Program-made: the position numbers and the translations under genes | DNA from: Penium margaritaceum | Taxonomy: Eukaryota; Streptophyta; Zygnematophyceae; Desmidiales; Peniaceae | Direction of reading: 5' to 3' | Assembly: GCA_023375785.1 (NCBI GenBank) | Contig: SZWC01003912.1 | Coordinates: 1-34,043 of the forward strand | Length of the DNA: 34,043 nt | Notes under the pieces: model-generated | Database searches by the model: none | Seen by the model: the letters and a program-made list of their open reading frames with translations, nothing else | What the model was told of the DNA's origin: nothing | Shown here: piece after piece, positions 1 through 10,226 of the stretch | Numbering within the stretch: the stretch's first letter is position 1 | Layout of the letters: each line of letters opens with the position of its first letter

Positions 1-1952
1 GCTTTGGGCAGTGGGCCTTGTGGGACTCGGTTCCAGACCCAGGTGACATACTTAACGGCCTCTTCCCAGAAGCTGAATGGCATACCAGACTCAGTCAGCA
101 GTGTACGCAGAGCATCACCCAACGTGCGGTGCCAGCGCTCTGCAATCTCATTCTGTTGAGTTGTGTATTGTGCAGTGGTCTGGTGTTCTATGCCCTTTGC
201 TTTCAGTGCCGAAGTCAGTGCACCCATGAATTCACCACCTCTGTCTGTGCGCAGTTTCAGCAACTTACATTTTGTCTGTCGTTCAGCAAGTGGGATCCAT
301 TCAATGATTGCCTGCTGAGCATCTGCTTTATTCTGGAGCAAGAATTCCCAACGGAACTGACTGTAGTTGTCTGTTAGGGTCAGTACATACTGTGACCCGT
401 ATTGGACAGAGGGGACAGGCATGGGCCCCATCAAATCAGCATGGACAAGGTCAAGCGGGGGCTTGCTCTCACTGTTGGACTTGGGGATAAATTTCCTGTG
501 AGCTTTACCCTCTTGACATTCAAGACATGTTGTTGCCTTCAGCCCATAAGGAAAATCCTCTGGATGAAGGTTGCGTGCAGATGTGTGCTTGAGCATGTCC
601 TCAATCGGTTCCGTATGAACGTGCGCCAAGCGACGATGCAACAGTTTTGTGTGCATAGAATCAGTGGCCGTCACAACGTGAGCTTTTGGTCTGTGTGAGC
701 ACATAGGAACAAGAGGAAAACATGTGAGACGATAGAGCATGTCCGCATGCAATGGCCCATCAGCTAGCAAGGCACCAGTTGCATCAAACAGCGTGCATCG
801 CTGCTTTTGTATGAAAGTGGACACACTGGATTGGCGATTAAGCTGCCCTCCCAAAAACAAGTTGACTTTCAGTCTCGGCACATACAGTACACCGGTCAGT
901 CAGATCACCCTACCTGGCGCCTGAAGCGCCACAGTGCCCACCCCATCCACATCTAGTACTTTCCCATACCCAGTTCTCACACCCTCAACATCAGACGTTG
1001 CATACAACGATGCAAAAAGCTGGCGATGCGGCGACATGAGATGCGACATAGCGGTGTCATACAGCCATTCATGCATGGGAAGAGTGTGTGATGTGGTGAC
1101 GTGAGTGTGATCAAGCCACTGACCTGGCGGCTGCTGTGTCACGGTGGGCTCTGGAGGCTGCAGCTCCATAGGTGTATTCCAGCCGATTTGTGGTGTTACC
1201 GTAGGATGCAGCGCCTCAGCCATCGGTGCGTAGAGGTACTGTGCCCAGGCCAGCGCAGGGACAGGGACTGTCAAACTCGGTGGCATGTAGTATGGTCCCT
1301 GGTACATCGGGAGAGGCCCCTGCTTCACAGGAAATGGCGCCTGCTACTGCATCATGGGTGGAGCAAAGGTGGGTGCACCAAAAGGAGCGGGGGCACGTGG
1401 TCCACCTGGGAAGTGTGCTGACCAGGCTGGTGCATGCAGCTGCTGGCTAAACTGCGGGCATGATGGTGACGGCTGGAAGTGCTGGTGATGTGAGGCAGGT
1501 GTCATGATTTGCTGCAACTCAGGGCACGCGCGCCGGTAGTGGCCCTGTTGGCCACAGTAGTTGCAGGCACGCCCCCCTGCGCCCCGACCATGACCTCACC
1601 TTCCTCCTGCTTGAGTGCCGCGACCCCCTCCACCCCTTCCTCCGCCTCTCCCTCCCACGTATCCTGATCCGGGCGGAGTAGGGGATGTTGCCTGATGCAT
1701 GAAGGCGCTGGCTTTTGTTGTGTCTGTCTCACGTGACTCTCCACAGAGTATGTCCTCATAATGACAGAGCTCCTCAAAAACCTCCGCTAAATCTGTGCTC
1801 GCGACGTCGGTGACGTGCAGATGCCGTAGCAGGTTGCAACAAAAATCTCTGAAGGGCTCTCCTAGGTGGAGGAGGATAGGATCCAGCCACTCCAGCACGG
1901 AGCAGGGAGCGCCCAGGCCCAGTATCCGACGGCGGATATCCATGGCAGCCAT
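1..1952 (-). pseudogene. Copia gag-pol (gag, protease, integrase), three stops
   Basis: This is one reading frame coding for the particle protein, protease and integrase of a copia element. The gag part ends in a Gly/Arg-rich tract and a CCHC knuckle, CNYCGQQGHYRRAC, at 1565-1524. The protease motif is WLYDTAMSHLM with Asp at 1058-1056; the usual DSG/DTG reads DTA, so activity is doubtful. Next come an integrase HHCC zinc finger (LLHRRLAHVH ... CLECQEGK) and a DDE core with all three acids: Asp in HADLMGP (437-435), Asp in TDRGGEF (245-243) and Glu in IAERWHRT (140-138). The frame leaves the window at WVWNRVPQGP. The stops are TGA just after the gag Gly/Arg tract, TAG near 1346 and TGA near 903. 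The start is uncertain because the first ATG lies inside the palindrome at 1919-1975. Confidence 0.85.
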
Positions 1953-1975
1953 GGATACCCGCCGTCGGATACTGG
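1919..1975. repeat. Near-perfect 57-nt palindrome at start of element 1 gag
   Basis: Arms 1919-1946 and 1948-1975 are reverse complements with one mismatch (1936/1958) and a single unpaired base at 1947. The centre holds the start ATG of the gag frame on the minus strand, so the inverted arm carries an ATG on the other strand as well. It looks like an inverted duplication of the beginning of gag rather than a functional terminator. Confidence 0.9.
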
Positions 1976-2110
1976 AGGAGGATTAACACACTTCCCTCTC
2001 GGCAGCAATATCCCAGCTCCACCTTCTTCATCCATGGCTACTACTGGATTAGCCATTAGTGACCTAGTCTACCCTTGCCTTTTTCTGTCATCTTGCATGC
2101 CTAATGCCTG

Positions 2111-2726
2111 AGTTTGAGGACTTAGATGAGACCTCGAAGTCAAGGCTGGGTATTTATGACTGACATAGTGTGTGCACAAACGGAACCGGCCTAGAGCCGG
2201 AATTAGGGTTGTGTGCAAAATTCCCGCGCGCTTGAAAAATGAATGCTGGCAAGCTTCACTCGCCGGCTGATGGGTGGGATCGATCAGCGAGTCCCACCCC
2301 GTAGAGCTGCTCTCTGTTCTCTACTAGCACTTGTAGTTAATGCGATGGCAAATCCATGGCCGTCACTAACCCAACCCTATCTCCCTCAAACTTGCACTGT
2401 TTTTCATGAAACAAGCTGCATTGTAACCGTGTTGCTCTCCTGATGGCCTTCCAACTGAAACAATCAAATGCTGGAACAACTACTTCCAACTTTGTACAAC
2501 CACATGGCACTGACTGGTCGGTCAAGGTATCAACCGTCAACCTTGCATAGAAATTTATTACCTCCACTACCAAAAGAAAAACAACTTCTGAGGTGGTTCA
2601 TGAAAAGGTGTGCATGAATCCAGAAGGATTGTAGTATTTAAGCAACATACCGGCAATCCATGTTCTACCAACGAGACTTCTGCAGCACCTAGGACGAGTC
2701 ATAAAAAATTCTCGTACAAACCCGAG
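2111..2726. other. No gene seen; probable 5' flank of element 1
   Basis: Only short unconvincing ORFs occur here. A small inverted repeat, CCGGCCTAGAGCCGG, lies near 2190. The stretch could contain the decayed leader or LTR of element 1, but no initiator-Met primer-site match was found. The right end grades into gypsy integrase-like sequence. Confidence 0.4.
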
Positions 2727-3135
2727 CGATGATGAAGCGATCTACCGACAAGAATCAGATGGACACCAAGTTTAACTTTGGTGAATGCATCCTTCTTAGC
2801 TCAACAAAAAATTGTAGCTATGCATACAGGACTGCGCGAAGCTCAGACCTTAGTAGCTGGGACCATTTTTCATTGAGTGAATATGGACACCTGTCATTGC
2901 CAATCTTGGTCTACCTCATTACATGGCTATCCATCCGGTGTTCCACATTAGCCGCCTCAGAATTCACTAGGACATGACAAGTACTTCCCTTTGAGAGATG
3001 GTCCTCCACCACAATTCATTAAAGTAGAGGGGGGCATGGAGTATGATGTTGAGGAAATCCTTCAACACTGATGACAAGGCAAATTGATGGAATGTCTCAT
3101 CAAGTGGTGAAATTGACACATCTCCATTGTGTCAT
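2727..3135 (+). pseudogene. Ty3/gypsy (chromovirus) integrase C-terminus with chromodomain, remnant
   Basis: This is a decayed 3' end of a gypsy pol gene. In order I read a pre-GPY/F block (FNFGECILLSSTKN, matching the family's VGDKVLLSTKN), a GPF block (GPFFIE, then a stop), LPHYMAIHPVFHISRLR (matching the family's IHPVFHVSRLR) and, after a frameshift near 2970, a chromodomain start, MEYDVEEILQH, followed by two stops and LIKW. The chromodomain usually binds methylated histone H3 and guides integration into heterochromatin. At least two frame changes and several stops make it non-functional. It ends abruptly where copia RNase H sequence begins. Confidence 0.8.
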
Positions 3136-3146
3136 GGCGCAGTAGC

Positions 3147-3509
3147 AGGCAAGGTTGCATTACACGTAGCTCCTTAGAGGCTGGATATGTTGCATGGGGA
3201 GCTGGGGAAACTCAGGAATTGTGGCTACAGTGTCTATTTGGTGGGTTGCATCAGTCTGTGCCTTACATTGTTCTATAATGTGAGAACCAGAGTGATCTTG
3301 TCATTGCTGAAAACTCTGGTATGTTTCATGTACGCATGAAACACATTGTTATTGAGCATCATTTTATGTGTGATCTTGTGGACCGACAGGTGATCTCCAT
3401 TGGCACGGATATGCAGCAAGCTGCTTTTTTCACCAAGGCACTCGCACACGGAAATTTCATGGTGGTTATTTGTTTTGTCGTTCTTCTTCCCTTGCCTGAA
3501 GGTGCCTGA
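3147..3509 (+). pseudogene. Copia RNase H C-terminal fragment
   Basis: Blocks of copia RNase H are readable: RSSLEAGYVAWGAG (the family's SSSEAEYVALGAG, with the catalytic Glu), CENQSDLVIAEN (CDNQSTKAIAEH), RMKHIVIEHHFM and QQAAFFTKAL. The frame has one TAA near 3270. It lies directly downstream of the gypsy chromodomain remnant and upstream of a polypurine tract and LTR, so it is the 3' end of a copia element whose upstream part is missing. It resembles the RNase H of elements 2 and 4 but is clearly more diverged. Confidence 0.8.
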
Positions 3510-3593
3510 GAGTAGGGTGAGTGAGTAATGTTGAGCATCTCGTTGCAAACCTATGTCATTCCTGTACATGTAATAGATGTGCGTACCACTGGG

Positions 3594-3604
3594 TCATGGG
3601 AGAG
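3594..3604 (+). other. Polypurine tract of copia remnant
   Basis: TCATGGGAGAG lies directly before the TGTTG that starts the LTR. It is identical to the tract of element 3 and nearly identical to those of elements 2 and 4. It would prime plus-strand DNA synthesis. Confidence 0.7.
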
Positions 3605-3860
3605 TGTTGTCATGTGAGCCGTTTTCGTCTGTTGGTATAGTTTACTGTGACCACTTGGTCGTTTCCATGCTCATGAAAATCCATGATGCAGACCCAGCTG
3701 GTGTCGAAGCACCAAAGGGTGGTGATCCCATCCACTACTAGCTCCCACAACACTAGTACGACATCCCTGATGCTTGATGGGGTGCTCTACAAGTTTTCTC
3801 AATCTCTAGAGTTCTCTTGGTGGACTATTTCTTCAACCCTGTTTGCATGTTTTGTGTTTT
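3605..3860 (+). repeat. Partial 3' LTR of copia remnant
   Basis: The LTR begins TGTTGTCATG right after the polypurine tract. Downstream it shares words with the 5' LTR of element 5, for example TGTGACCACTTGGTCG here against TGTGACCACTCGGCCG near 28593, then CCATGCTCATG and GACCCAGCTGG in the same order, and a GTTTGCATGTTT-like block. Similarity fades after about 3860, so the LTR end is not defined. Confidence 0.6.
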
Positions 3861-4047
3861 GTGTCCACCACTTGGTGAGGGGAGGTATAGTTAACCGTCC
3901 CCATTTCATACACAGCACAATCAGTGTATAAGACATTTGCATTTTTGTTGTTTCTCTGAAATTGTGTTGGGACGTATTCATCCTCTGTTCGCATGAAAAA
4001 CTATGTATTTTCTACATGTTCCATGAAATTTGAATGCAAAATAGTTT
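3861..4047. other. AT-rich spacer, nothing recognised
   Basis: This is AT-rich sequence between the LTR remnant and the truncated gag of element 2. No primer site or LTR end was found. Confidence 0.4.
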
Positions 4048-4048
4048 T

Positions 4049-5108
4049 ACCGCAAACAGAGCTGGACCTGATGACCTCACTGATGAGATAGGGACCTACA
4101 ATGCTGATAAAGCCCGCTGCACACCTGCTGGTCCTGTTTGCACGTATACACTCATGAAGCTATGCACCACTGTCATTCGCCACGTAGCACAGAGTTTCCT
4201 CACCATCCAGTTCAGCACCCTCTCTATGTGTGTTGATGAAAGTGAGGACGTCTACTAGGTCCGCAGCCTCTGCCTTCTGCGTCATCTTGGCAAAGCGGCC
4301 CCCGGACAGCTTCCTGTTTTCCTCTCCATCGTAAACGGCGTTATCCCCAAGTTTTTCAACATCTTCAAGGAGGTGAAAGCTTCTGAGCTTGAGCGTCTTG
4401 CTGCCGAGCCCGTACCTGCTGACGCTCCCCTTGGCATTGGGACCCCTTGGGAGTTCACCTCCTAGCGCCTCACTGACTGGTGGACCGCCCTCCAGAACAA
4501 ACTCATACACTGTGCAGCTGCCACCACCGCACTCCCTCCCATCTCTTCGTCGCCCACCTCCTCTTCCTCACCCACCTCCTCTGGCACATCTCTCCTTAGC
4601 CAAGGATGAAAGGGGGTGGCCGTGGTCACGGTCCGGACAGAGGCACCAGTGGTTCTAGTGCCGGCGGCCAGGCCGGTTGTGGTAAAGGCAAGGGCTCCAG
4701 CAGCGCCTCTTCTCCCTCATCCACTCCCAGCACTGTCACATGCTAGAATTGTGGCGCCACCGGACACTCAGCACCAAAGTGTCCGTCGCCACAGGAAAAC
4801 GGGCGTCTTCCATGAGCCATGTGAGCGCACTCGGAATGCACATTTGGTGGCTCTGGAAGCTCTTCTCGAGCCGCCACCTCCATAGCTCCAACAGGTTGCA
4901 GACCGACGCTGCCACCTACAACACTGCTGCTCCCCCACCTCCGCTTCCTTAGCCCTAGGGGTGGCCCCTAGGGTATGGAGGGCCAGTCTACTATGGCCCC
5001 CCTTCCGGCGTCTACTCTCCTCTTGCCTGGGCATCTCCCGTCTATCCACACCAGCGTTCCTTCTCTTCCGTCGTTATCACTCCTGTCCCGCCTGAGGACA
5101 AGCGCCAA
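4049..5108 (+). pseudogene. Copia gag, N-terminally truncated, with zinc knuckle containing TAG
   Basis: The readable part starts at TDEIGTYNADKARCTPAGP, which aligns with NDIGTYNADP of element 3 and DDVGTFNANP of element 4. A TAG at 4256-4258 replaces a Trp that is intact in element 4 (AYWSR). A second TAG is near 4465, and the frame shifts near 4605 into a Gly/Ser-rich basic tract. The zinc knuckle at 4741-4782 reads C-stop-NCGATGHSAPKC, a CX2CX4HX4C pattern whose second position is TAG (4744-4746). The Pro/Tyr-rich stretch that follows leads into the protease. Gag would form the virus-like particle and its knuckle would bind element RNA. Confidence 0.8.
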
Positions 5109-6165
5109 TTGGATGCTACTCTCTCCCATGCCATCCATGAGCGTCACCTTCGTGATCAGGGAGGTGAGAGTGGGTGTTCCAGGTCAGATTCACTTGCGTG
5201 TCTTGTTGATGGGGAGTTGTGTAGTCCTACGTTTGGTCATGTTCTAGGGTTTCCTCCAACTGATGTCTCGTGGATTGAAGAGTGGCACTCTGTTTGCTTG
5301 CCTCAGTGTCTTGTTTCATGCAACCAGCGTTTCTCTTCGCACGCTACCATTGCCACCGTAATTCGTGACCCCTCCACTGTTCGTGCGTCAGGTGGTTTCT
5401 GGATCCTTGACTCCGGAGCCACCTACCACATGACCTCATCACGCTCGTCCTTTGTCTCTCTTGGCCCTGTTGGCTCTGTCTGTTTTGTTCACACCAGCTC
5501 TGGCCAGTTGCATCCTGTTCAAGGGGTTGGGGTTGTGAGCCTTATTGGTCCTGGGGGAGAACTGTTCTTGCCGGACGCCCTGCATGTTCCATCGCTTGAG
5601 CTGAGTCTTCTCTCCATTAGGAAGCTCGAAAACCAGGGCATCGACTTCTCCTCTAGTCATGGTGTTGCCTCTGTCTTTGATCGCAACTCTGGCTGCATTT
5701 TACTATAGGACAAACGTTCTGATCGCCTCTTCCATATTCCCACCTTTGCTCCTCTTCCAGCCACTACTACCCACATGTACGTTGCTCAGCTACTGCACCG
5801 CCGCTTGTGCCACATCCAAACTGCTGCTATTGACAGCCTGCTTTGTGTACTTCGAGCGGATGGCCTTGATGCTGCCACGTTTCGTGCCCCTTGTCCTCCT
5901 AAATGCCTTTACTGTGCTCAGGGGAAAATGCATCGCTCCCCTTTTTCGACTACTGAGTCTTGCACCTATCATCCCTTCAACCTATTACACGTTGATGTCA
6001 TGGGGCCTCTTCATCATGAGGCTCTTGGGGAGGTCAGTCGTTACGTCCTCTATCTCACTGATGACTTCTCCCACATGTGTAGAGTCTTTGCTGTCAAGAA
6101 AAAGAGTGATGCCTGCTGCACTCTTGAGTCCTGGCTCCCTCAAGCTGAACTTGCCTATGGTTGTT
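5109..6165 (+). pseudogene. Copia protease and truncated integrase
   Basis: The protease active site is intact: FWILDSGATYHMT with Asp at 5409-5411. The block SLGPVGSVC...GVGVV that follows is shared with elements 3-5. A TAG at 5706-5708 interrupts the frame. The integrase HHCC finger (LLHRRLCHIQ ... CLYCAQGKMHRSPF) and the first catalytic Asp in HVDVMGP (5994-5996) are present, followed by YLTDDFSHM. Soon after ESWLPQAELAY the sequence jumps into the Pro/Ser linker, so the second Asp and the Glu are gone and integration activity is impossible. Confidence 0.85.
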
Positions 6166-8217
6166 GTCGCCTTCTCCGGCACCTTCTCCTTCTGTGTCCA
6201 AGTCAGCGTCTCTCAGCGCTCCGCCACTGTCTGCTAACATTCCGGCACATTCTACCCCACATATCATTCCTGACTCCCCTCCAATGCCTTCTCTGTAGCA
6301 CTCTATTTCTGTTGGTGAAACAACATCCCCTCCTCTCTCCGATGCCCCTCGAGTAAGACCAGAGCCATACACCCGTAGAGGGAGACTTCGTGCCCTTCCA
6401 CAGCAGTCTTCTTCACAGTCCACCCACCCCGCTCAGCGTCACTTGTTCTATTGCATCCTGCATTGCAACCTGGTCCTCTGCCAGACCTACAGGCCTCGAT
6501 GCACTAGGGATGGCTGTCAGTGTTTTCCACCCTAACTCAGCGGTGGGCTATGCACCCGTAGCTCACAAGTTCCACAATGCCCTCGAGGCGTCTGTTGCTA
6601 AATACGTTGCCACCTGTTTTGCAACAAGCGGGTTTCCCTCTCTTCCACTAAAGCCTACCACTGTTCGTCAGGCGAGAGAGGCAGCTGACGCTGATCTCTG
6701 GGAAAAATCCATGCTAGAGGAGCTCAAGGCCCTAAACAAACATGAGGTCTTTGAACTTGTTGATCTCACAATAGGCAACGTTACTTCGGCCCGCAGGGTC
6801 CTTCAGCATGAGCTAAAGCCTGATGGTACGGTTGACAGGTTCAAATCCCGGCTCACCGCCAAGGGATTCTCCCAGATTCCATGCATCATTTTCGATGAGA
6901 CGTTCGCTCCAGTCGGACGGTACACCGTGGTCCGAGCTCTTCTGAGCCTGGTCGCCCAGCATGAATGGGAATTGGAGCAGATGGACTTCAACAATGCATT
7001 CTTGCACGGAAGTCTGGATGAGGAAATCTACATGGTGCAACCACCGGGCCTTACGGATGGCACAAACAAGATCTGGCGGATGTGTAAGGCCTTGTACAGG
7101 CTCAAGCAGTCGCCCCGCAGTTGGAACCAGGAGATCTCGTCCACACACGATAGAGGGCGCTATCGTCGCAGCACTGTTGACCGAGCACTCTTCTAGAGTG
7201 TACCCTCACAGCCCTTTATGGCCATCCTGATCTATGTAGATGATCTCTTCATTCCGTCACCCAATCCTGTTGCCGTCCAGTCAATGAATTCCCTCCTGCA
7301 TTCCACCTACAAGATGAAGGACCCGGGTCGAGCTTGAGTGTTTCTTGGCATGGAGCTTGAGCGTGACCGCCAGCGCCGCACGCTGCACGTACACCAGACT
7401 GCCTACATCCGTAGCTTAGGGGAGCGTTTTGCCTCCCTACTGGCCGACACTCCCACTGCATCCATACCGATGACTTCAATTGGTCTGCGGCTGCTGAAGT
7501 CACTTGACACGTCTCAACTGCGAGAGCCTGTCGACGTCACCGATTACCTCAGTGTGATCGGATCTGTGATGTACCTCTCTGCCACCACTCAAGAGGACGT
7601 GGCTTTCTCGGTCAACTTCCTTGCCGAGTTCTCTCAGCATCCTCGTCATAGGCACCTCGAGGCAGCGTTGTGTGTGGTTTGCTATGCACTGTCCACCACG
7701 CGTGTAAGACTGTGCTACAGATCCCAGCCTTCTGTGGTCGTTGATGGGTACACTGACAGTGACTAGGCTCATGAATCAGACGCATGTAGTCGCACGAGCT
7801 ACATCATTCTTGTAGGTGGGACTCCTATCTCATAGAAGAGTGGAAAACAGGATGTGTTGCACGCAGCTCCACTGAGATTGAGTACGTTGCGCTTGGAGCA
7901 GGTAGGTGTGAGGGTGTGTGGATTTCTCGCTTGTTAGAATAGCTTTGTGTGCCCATCCAATGCATCATGCTGCGCTGTGACAACCAAAGCACCAAGGCAA
8001 TCGCTGAGCATGATGGCATGCATCACTCGCACACTAAGCACATCAACATTGAGCATCACTTTGTTCTTGAGCGCATTGCAGCAGGAGAAGTCCATGTTGT
8101 CTGGGTCGACACTCGTCAGTAGAGTGCAGCCTTTCTCACCAAAGCCCTTAGCAATGGAGTTTTCAAAGCTGCCATGTATGCACTTAGTCTCTTGGGTGCA
8201 TACCATGCCCCTGATTG
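6166..8217 (+). pseudogene. Copia linker, reverse transcriptase and RNase H
   Basis: A Ser/Pro linker ends with PYTRRGRLRALP, matching PYMRGGRLRALP in element 3. The RT frame from 6390 has FDETFAPVGRYT, QMDFNNAFLHG (first catalytic Asp 6984-6986), LYRLKQSPRSWNQE and the active-site box YVDD at 7233-7244. RNase H follows with VVVDGYTDSD, SSTEIEYVALGAG, CDNQSTKAIAEH and HHSHTKHINIEHHF. Stops are TAG at 7194, 7764, 7833 and 8120 and a TGA near 7335. About one base is lost near 7853. RT would copy element RNA into cDNA and RNase H would remove the template; this copy cannot do so unaided. Confidence 0.9.
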
Positions 8218-8287
8218 ATGTGGTCACTTTCTATCTGTTCCATGTGCTGTTGTTCTCTATGTGGTGTGTACATTGTTCGTCTGTCGG

Positions 8288-8298
8288 TCATGGAGGAG
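8288..8298 (+). other. Polypurine tract of element 2
   Basis: TCATGGAGGAG immediately precedes TGTTGGTT, the start of the 3' LTR. It is the same motif in the same place as in elements 3 and 4. Confidence 0.75.
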
Positions 8299-8440
8299 TG
8301 TTGGTTGTGAGTGTCAGACACGCAAGTCACCTCTTGACTCCATCCATTCACACACACCATCATTGCAGGTGACTAAGCTAACATGAAGCTCAAGGCACAC
8401 GCGTTGTGGGCCACACATCATTTGTGTCTCCGCCGGGTGC
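8299..8440 (+). repeat. Start of degenerate 3' LTR of element 2
   Basis: It begins TGTTGGTT like the LTRs of element 4. A later block, CATTGCAGGTGACTAAGCT, resembles GATGCAGGTGACTGATGCT in the element 4 LTR read on its coding strand. The right end cannot be placed; similarity is lost after about 8.44 kb and the next readable sequence is a gypsy-type gag relic on the other strand. Confidence 0.55.
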
Positions 8441-8589
8441 AAGATTGGCGGGAGCTCACTCATACTCAATTGCATCTGAGAGAAGCGTGTGTTGACTAGC
8501 TTTCACTTGGCTGCAACATGAGAGAAAGATATGTGGGAGATACATGCATCCACATACGCTCGTGGTCGATGTAGTTCTTTGTGTGATTG
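8441..8589. other. Short interval, nothing recognised
   Basis: This may be the rest of the element 2 LTR or the 3' tail of the neighbouring gag relic. No confident feature. Confidence 0.3.
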
Positions 8590-9264
8590 ATATGCATGTG
8601 TGGCTGAAATTGTAGTTTAGAGTAGTGGAGCACCAACTCAAAGTCGTACCACGCAAAAGCAAGGCCGAGAGGTCAATATTGTTTTTGTCGTTGACCCCAG
8701 CAGCAGTGAAGTTAACCTCAAAAATCATCAGCCACATCGTGACTGTTGATCCCTTGGATTTCGCAGGATCAAACGGCTCGGGAAGTGTCAATCAAATATG
8801 GGGTTAATTTTAGATTTACAAAATTCTCCCATTGAGTAATGCGTTGCGCGCACGAGAGTTTCAAAGCTCCTATGTTGTTGCAATGAGTTGTTGGATCTGA
8901 TGGCTGTTGAGGCTCTCAAGTCTTGATAGCTTCTGGTACAGGTCCTTATTGATCCGCGCCTGTTGGCCAATGCCTTCCATCGTGCTAGATGTCACACCAA
9001 CGGACAACAACAAGGGCAAGGGGTTCACCGAACCTGAGGGATCTGTCACCAGGTTGGCCGTCGTATTCGTCGGTGCTGTACCATTTGTTGCAAAAGTTGC
9101 CGCTTCTGCCTGGTTCGCCTAGAGACCATCGTTGTTTGCACGCTGTTGATCCTCCATCACCGGAGTCTTTGCCGATTTCTGGTGCTCGTAATTGGGTGCA
9201 CTTGCTGCGATCAACATTGTCGTCGCTATGAGCTCCTGATTGGTGGAGATGCGCTGAAGACTCG
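8590..9264 (-). pseudogene. Ty3/gypsy-type gag remnant
   Basis: One minus-strand register reads through several stops. It has a polar N-terminal part (NQELIATTMLIAASAPNYEH), a Thr/Asn-rich segment, a heptad-like stretch (DLYQKLSRLESLNSHQIQQL) that may be a coiled coil, and then LPEPFDPAKSKGSTVTMWLM, IFEVNFTAAGV and LLLRGTTLSW. The last part fits the retrotransposon gag pattern FxG...WLxxFE..F...G...LL.G.A..W. Stops include TAG at 9121-9119 and others between 8870 and 8795. Assignment to gypsy rather than another LTR class is by pattern only. No pol sequence follows. Confidence 0.5.
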
Positions 9265-10226
9265 TGCAATGTCATTGAATGTGTTGGTTGTCCCTCCAGT
9301 GCCGCTGCACCCTGAATCCAGATGTTATGCTGAGCGGAACGTAGATGGTTTAGAAGGATGAAGTACGGGACAAAAGATTATTCCAGGATTCAGGTGAAAA
9401 GGATAACTTGTATTAATTAGCAAGTGTACTTCAACGACAAGTGTCGAGTGAGTTGAGCACATATGTACAATGCTGAGAATGAGGCATATGTCGGGTCCTT
9501 GGTGCTCGAGCTAAGCGAATTGTGGAAGGTTGCGTCGTGAGTTGCTTATTTGAGAGGCTTTACCGAGAAGTCGGAGGCATTAAATAATATTGAGGTGCTT
9601 CTTTATGAGAGACTGGAGCCGTAAAAAAATCAACCAAATAACATCAAAACATCAATGTAGTTCGTGATACTTGTATCAACCTTTCTGGAAGGTAGTCGAA
9701 GTTGTCATCAACTTCTAGAACGGAACACCGGAGGTCAGAGTAGTTTGAAAAAATGCCCTCAGCCGAACAGTGTAAAAACACCAAAGTCTTCGCGCAATGG
9801 GCTAAGAATGTAATGACGCAAAGGCCCACTCGCAAAGTTTAGGGACTCGTGCACACCGGGGGGATAACAATACTGATAATAGAATCCTACCCTTCAACCG
9901 CCAATTGTTTTTGGGAGACTTGTGTTGCGACGGGTGGACTTATCTTCACCCTAAAGAGGTATGATATGTCTTCGATGAACGGATTTTTAAATGGTACGAA
10001 TGGTGGTAAGGAAAATCTGCATTGGATGACTTGTTGGAACCATGTGTTTGTAGCATGTCAATTAGACACAAAATGAGCCTTTGACCTTGTACTTAATCAA
10101 TCTTTGGCTCACTTGGACGAATAAACAACCAAAAAACCTCACATGTTACATGCAATTGGAATTCTAGTGTGGTAGAGAAAATTATACTTTTCACACAAAG
10201 GGAATCATACGTAGAGGATTTGCATG
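9265..10226. other. Gene-poor AT-rich stretch
   Basis: No recognisable coding region. A short codon-like run near 9490-9625 on the plus strand (AYVGSLVLELSELWKVAS, stop, VAYLRGFTEKSEALNNIEVL) could be a decayed exon or transposon piece, but I do not recognise it. Other ORFs here are below 80 residues and lack motifs. Confidence 0.35.

Larger units (their letters stand above)
1..2110 (-). mobile_element. Ty1/copia retrotransposon, element 1 (runs off left edge)
   Basis: Gag, protease and integrase parts of a copia element read leftward and leave the window inside the integrase, so the RT, RNase H and 3' LTR lie outside. The gag-pol frame stays in one register for about 1.95 kb with only three stops, which makes this one of the better preserved copies here. 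Its Gly/Arg-rich gag tail and zinc knuckle differ from elements 2-4, so it is a separate copia family. The 5' end is unclear: I found no primer site or LTR pair upstream of about 2.1 kb. Confidence 0.85.
4048..8440 (+). mobile_element. Ty1/copia retrotransposon, element 2 (5'-truncated)
   Basis: Gag, protease, a cut-down integrase, linker, RT, RNase H, PPT and the start of a 3' LTR occur in the standard copia order. The 5' LTR, leader and roughly the first hundred gag residues are missing. An internal deletion near 6165 removes most of the integrase core. Protein blocks match elements 3 and 4 closely. Stops are mainly TAG. It can only be a dead copy. Confidence 0.9.

Noticed and set aside
1795..2111. 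Plus-strand ORFs beginning at or near the palindrome
   Set aside because: They exist because the inverted arm mirrors the gag start; downstream sequence shows no protein family.
6835..6853. GACAGGTTCAAATCCCGGC resembles a tRNA T-arm
   Set aside because: It lies inside the RT coding frame (VDRFKSR) and no acceptor, D or anticodon stems surround it.
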